Assembly (NCBI GenBank): GCA_934716995.1
Contig: CAKUYO010000001.1
Span: 1 to 64,000 of the forward strand
DNA length: 64,000 bases
Source: an uncultured Bacteroidales bacterium
GTDB lineage: Bacteria; Bacteroidota; Bacteroidia; Bacteroidales; Paludibacteraceae
Direction: 5' to 3'
This document shows positions 61,613 through 64,000 of this stretch, one piece after another. The position numbers were made by a program, and so were the translations under genes. Position 1 is the first letter of the stretch. Every line of letters begins with the position of its first letter. The notes beneath the pieces are model-generated. The model searched no databases, was not told the DNA's origin, and saw nothing but the letters and a program-made list of their open reading frames with translations.

Positions 61613-63613
61613 TTATTGCCTGTCGCTCACAGGCACAAGGCGTATGGCGAAGCCGCCGCCGGAGGCAAGGCGGAGGGTGAGGGGGGCGGAGGTAGCGGTT
61701 ATTTGGAGGGTATCAATCACCGTAGCATAGGGGTTGGTTTGCCAGTCGGCATCGGGGGCATCACGGTAGATCTGCGCCGTATAGGTGCCGGCAGGCAGGA
61801 ATGACCAGTCGAGGGTGATGTCGCGAGGGGTGTCGTCATTGACGGCACCGATATACCAGTCGGCTGAGTGGCGGTCTTGGCGTGCCATAACGAGGTATTT
61901 GCCTATCTCGCCCGAAAGCAAGCGGGACTGCTCCCAGTCGCACGGCACATCGCGAATGAATTGGAACTCCGCGGGGTGCTTCATATAGTTCTCGGGCAGG
62001 TCGCACGCCATCTGGAGCGGCGAGTACATAGTAACAAAGAGTCCGAGTTGGTTGGCAATGGTAGAGTGTACGCGGGTGTTCGGTTGCACAGGGTTGTCGA
62101 AATTGAACACACCCGGGGTATAGTCGGCAGGACCGGCAAGCATACGCGTAAAAGGCAGCGTAGCCACGTGGGAAGCGGGACTTCCGCCGTCTGCACTCCA
62201 TGCGTTCCACTCCTGACCGCGGATACCCTCCTGGGTGAAGAAGTTGGGGTATGTACGGCAGAGACCGGTAGGCATCACAGGTTCGTGGTTGTCGATGCAG
62301 ACATGGTGGCGAGCCGCGGTCTCGATGACACGGCGATAGTGGCGCACGCCCGACTGGGAACGGTTGTACTGCTTGCCGTCCACAGTGGTGATGATGGGGC
62401 TGACATAGCCGGTCTTGACCGAGTGCATACCGTAATGCTCCATATAGTTGTACGCCTCGTCCAGTTCGCTCTCATATTGGGCAGCGTTGCCCTGTGTCTC
62501 GTGGTGGAAGACAATCTCCACACCGCGGCTGTGGGCATATTTTGCCAAATAATCGATGTCGTAGTCGGAATAGGGTTTGACAAAAGAGAACTTGGCATCA
62601 GGGTCGGTGCCGTCCCATGCTTCCCAACCTTCGTTCCACCCCTCGGCGAGGACACCACCGAAGCCGTTGTCGGCAGCGAAATCAATATAGCGTTTCATAT
62701 TCGCCGTGGTGGCACCATGGATAGGACCTTGTTTCCACGTCATCGTCTTGAGGTGCATACCCCACCATATACCAATGAACTTCATCGGGTGAATCCACGA
62801 AGTGTCTTCGATACGGCAGGGTTCGTTGAGGTTGAGCATGAGGCGCGACGCCACGAGTGCGGGCAGGTCGTCGGCGACAACCATCATACGCCACGGGGTC
62901 TGCCAAACGCCTGACTCATACGCCGCTACGCCGTTCTGCCACGGAGTGAGGTAGGTGCGGATCGTATTGCCTGCATAGTAAAAGTTCTCGGCGGGGTAGT
63001 CGGTAAGGTTGGCTTCGTGGAGGAAACCGTAACCGCCCTCGGCAAACTCGAGCGTTATGGGCGAGCAGGTGGTGTCTTTCTGCGAGACGGGTTCGCGTGT
63101 CCAAAGGGCTTCGTAGTACTCGGTGCGCCACGGGATAGACCACGCTTGCGGTTCGCGGACGAAACGATACTCTGTTTTCTCGTCCATAACGACCATACTG
63201 TCGGTGTTGGACGGGAACATATAGCGGAAAGCGAAACCATCGTCAAAAGCACGGAAGACGATGTCCATTCGAGTTCCTGACTCATGCTGCAGGTGGGCGG
63301 TCAGTTGGCGGTAGCGGTTGCGAATGAAACGCTCCTCGCCCCAGACGGTCTCCCACGTCTCATCGAAAGAGGCGGTGTCCGTACCAAGGAGAGAGAAACC
63401 GCGGCTGAGGTCTTTGTCCGCCAGCACCAGTCCGAGAGCCGACCAGTCGAGCATCGGGGTACCCTTGCGCGAGAGTTGGTACTCGGGGGTACCGTTTCCT
63501 GTCAGGCGGAATGATACAGCCAAGGTATCATCGGGCGATGAGACCATGGTTTTCTGTTGGCAGGCAGTCAAAGTGAGTGCTGCCAATAATATACATCCAA
63601 AAAGTTTCTTCAT
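61613..63613 (-). CDS. GH97 glycoside hydrolase, lipoprotein
   Basis: 666 residues, lipoprotein signal with lipobox LTAC (MKKLFGCILLAALTLTAC). The protein has the GH97 layout: N-terminal beta-sandwich (SPDDTLAVSFRL ... FDDGFAFRYMFP), then a TIM barrel with GFGGVLAEGWNEGWEAW, VFHHETQGN (Glu372), IDNHEPVMPTGLCRTYPNFF, EGIRGQEWNAW. The HHET and HEP glutamates and the EGxRGxEW segment match the inverting, SusB-like branch (alpha-glucosidase) and not the retaining branch with an Asp nucleophile. Probably periplasmic or outer-membrane attached. Stands alone, with repeats on both sides. Confidence 0.93.
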   Translation of the reverse strand: MKKLFGCILLAALTLTACQQKTMVSSPDDTLAVSFRLTGNGTPEYQLSRKGTPMLDWSALGLVLADKDLSRGFSLLGTDTASFDETWETVWGEERFIRNRYRQLTAHLQHESGTRMDIVFRAFDDGFAFRYMFPSNTDSMVVMDEKTEYRFVREPQAWSIPWRTEYYEALWTREPVSQKDTTCSPITLEFAEGGYGFLHEANLTDYPAENFYYAGNTIRTYLTPWQNGVAAYESGVWQTPWRMMVVADDLPALVASRLMLNLNEPCRIEDTSWIHPMKFIGIWWGMHLKTMTWKQGPIHGATTANMKRYIDFAADNGFGGVLAEGWNEGWEAWDGTDPDAKFSFVKPYSDYDIDYLAKYAHSRGVEIVFHHETQGNAAQYESELDEAYNYMEHYGMHSVKTGYVSPIITTVDGKQYNRSQSGVRHYRRVIETAARHHVCIDNHEPVMPTGLCRTYPNFFTQEGIRGQEWNAWSADGGSPASHVATLPFTRMLAGPADYTPGVFNFDNPVQPNTRVHSTIANQLGLFVTMYSPLQMACDLPENYMKHPAEFQFIRDVPCDWEQSRLLSGEIGKYLVMARQDRHSADWYIGAVNDDTPRDITLDWSFLPAGTYTAQIYRDAPDADWQTNPYATVIDTLQITATSAPLTLRLASGGGFAIRLVPVSDRQ

Positions 63614-63669
63614 ATGTTATTTTTTTTATTTCCATTAAAAGATTCTTTCTCTATTGAATGGGGCTTTGT

Positions 63670-63747
63670 CTCCATTAAAGACCATTAAAAAGCCATTAAA
63701 ACATTATCGGGCAGGTTCTCCGTTAATTGTCGTTAATGGACCGTTAA
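63670..63747. repeat. Two CCRTTAA triads upstream of GH97
   Basis: 63670-63699 (heptamers at 63672, 63682, 63693) and 63718-63747 (63720, 63730, 63741), both with the CTCC prefix and 0, +10, +21 spacing. Confidence 0.85.
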
Positions 63748-63838
63748 TGGATTGTCTATGGCTTGCGCATCCCTTGCTGAAACTGTGCTGAAAGGAACGG
63801 TCAAAGTACGATATGGGTACGGCGTGGTCAGCACAATC

Positions 63839-63900
63839 AACCGATTATCTACCGTGTATCTACCGTATATCTACCATGTATGTACCGTGTAAATACCGTA
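63839..63900. repeat. Array C: six TACC(G/A)TGTA-like units at 11-bp spacing
   Basis: TACC at 63850, 63861, 63872, 63883 and 63894, with a degenerate first unit at 63839. No gene is visible from 63614 to the window end. Confidence 0.85.
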
Positions 63901-63913
63901 GTTGCCGGCGTGA

Positions 63914-63948
63914 GGTCAGCGAACCGGTAGCGGACCGGTAGCGGACTG
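63914..63948. repeat. Array G: GGTAGCGGAC repeats at 11-bp spacing
   Basis: GGTAGCGGAC at 63926 and 63937, with a looser copy (GGTCAGCGAAC) just before. Adjoins array C. Confidence 0.65.
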
Positions 63949-64000
63949 ACGACGCGGGACGCGTCGTCTCCACAACCATATAGTCCTAATGTCTCATTCT

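Noticed and set aside
1..64000. tRNA, rRNA, integrase, complete insertion sequence or phage genes
   Set aside because: None was recognisable on either strand; the only mobile features seen are the MITE-like elements.

Overview
The window looks like chromosome of an uncultured or little-studied Bacteroidales (Bacteroidota). Supporting this are very long secreted proteins with type IX secretion (T9SS) style C-termini, promoters of the TTTG-N20-TAnnTTTG type, no visible Shine-Dalgarno sequences, a DUF3078 outer-membrane protein, a GH97 enzyme, and an RseC-type gene followed by rnfB-C-D-G-E-A. I saw no rRNA, tRNA, CRISPR array, complete insertion sequence or phage module.

Layout. 1-407: a dispersed 11-bp repeat array, a structured RNA candidate and a terminator. 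408-10014: three minus-strand genes for cell-surface proteins (a beta-barrel, a 2070-residue repeat protein and a 555-residue protein). 10283-11025: a PIN toxin preceded by two tiny antitoxin-like genes. 11495-19371: a minus-strand operon for an anchored Ser-rich protein and two T9SS cargo proteins. 19954-28705: housekeeping genes (gdhA, an NtrY-like kinase, an ArsG/CcdA-like permease, trmN, rny, zapA, a coiled-coil gene, a DUF3078 gene). 29316-32406: two peptidases. 32518-38495: the Rnf complex and rseC. 38709-44266: ftsK, a lolA-like gene, trxB, galK on the plus strand. 44338-61371: a long minus-strand series of secreted glycan-binding or glycan-degrading proteins, beta-barrels and a 44-codon gene. 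61613-63613: a GH97 glycosidase.

How they fit together. The secreted block reads as a surface programme: very large T9SS cargo alternating with outer-membrane barrels, plus probable polysaccharide enzymes (GH97, a CBM35/beta-helix GH87-like protein, a GH99/71-like protein). Galactokinase may take up released galactose. Rnf would couple ferredoxin:NAD+ electron flow to an ion gradient.

The most unusual content is between the genes. Several unrelated short sequences are tandemly repeated with only three periods. Repeats of about one helical turn (10-11 bp) lie mainly between transcription units. 7-bp repeats lie on start and stop codons, and one has inserted 14 codons in frame into trmN. Two 9-bp arrays also occur. 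One subfamily is a precise triad of CCRTTAA heptamers at 0, +10 and +21, present at least eight times. A 142-143 bp MITE-like element with 6-bp target duplications occurs twice, with a decayed third copy.
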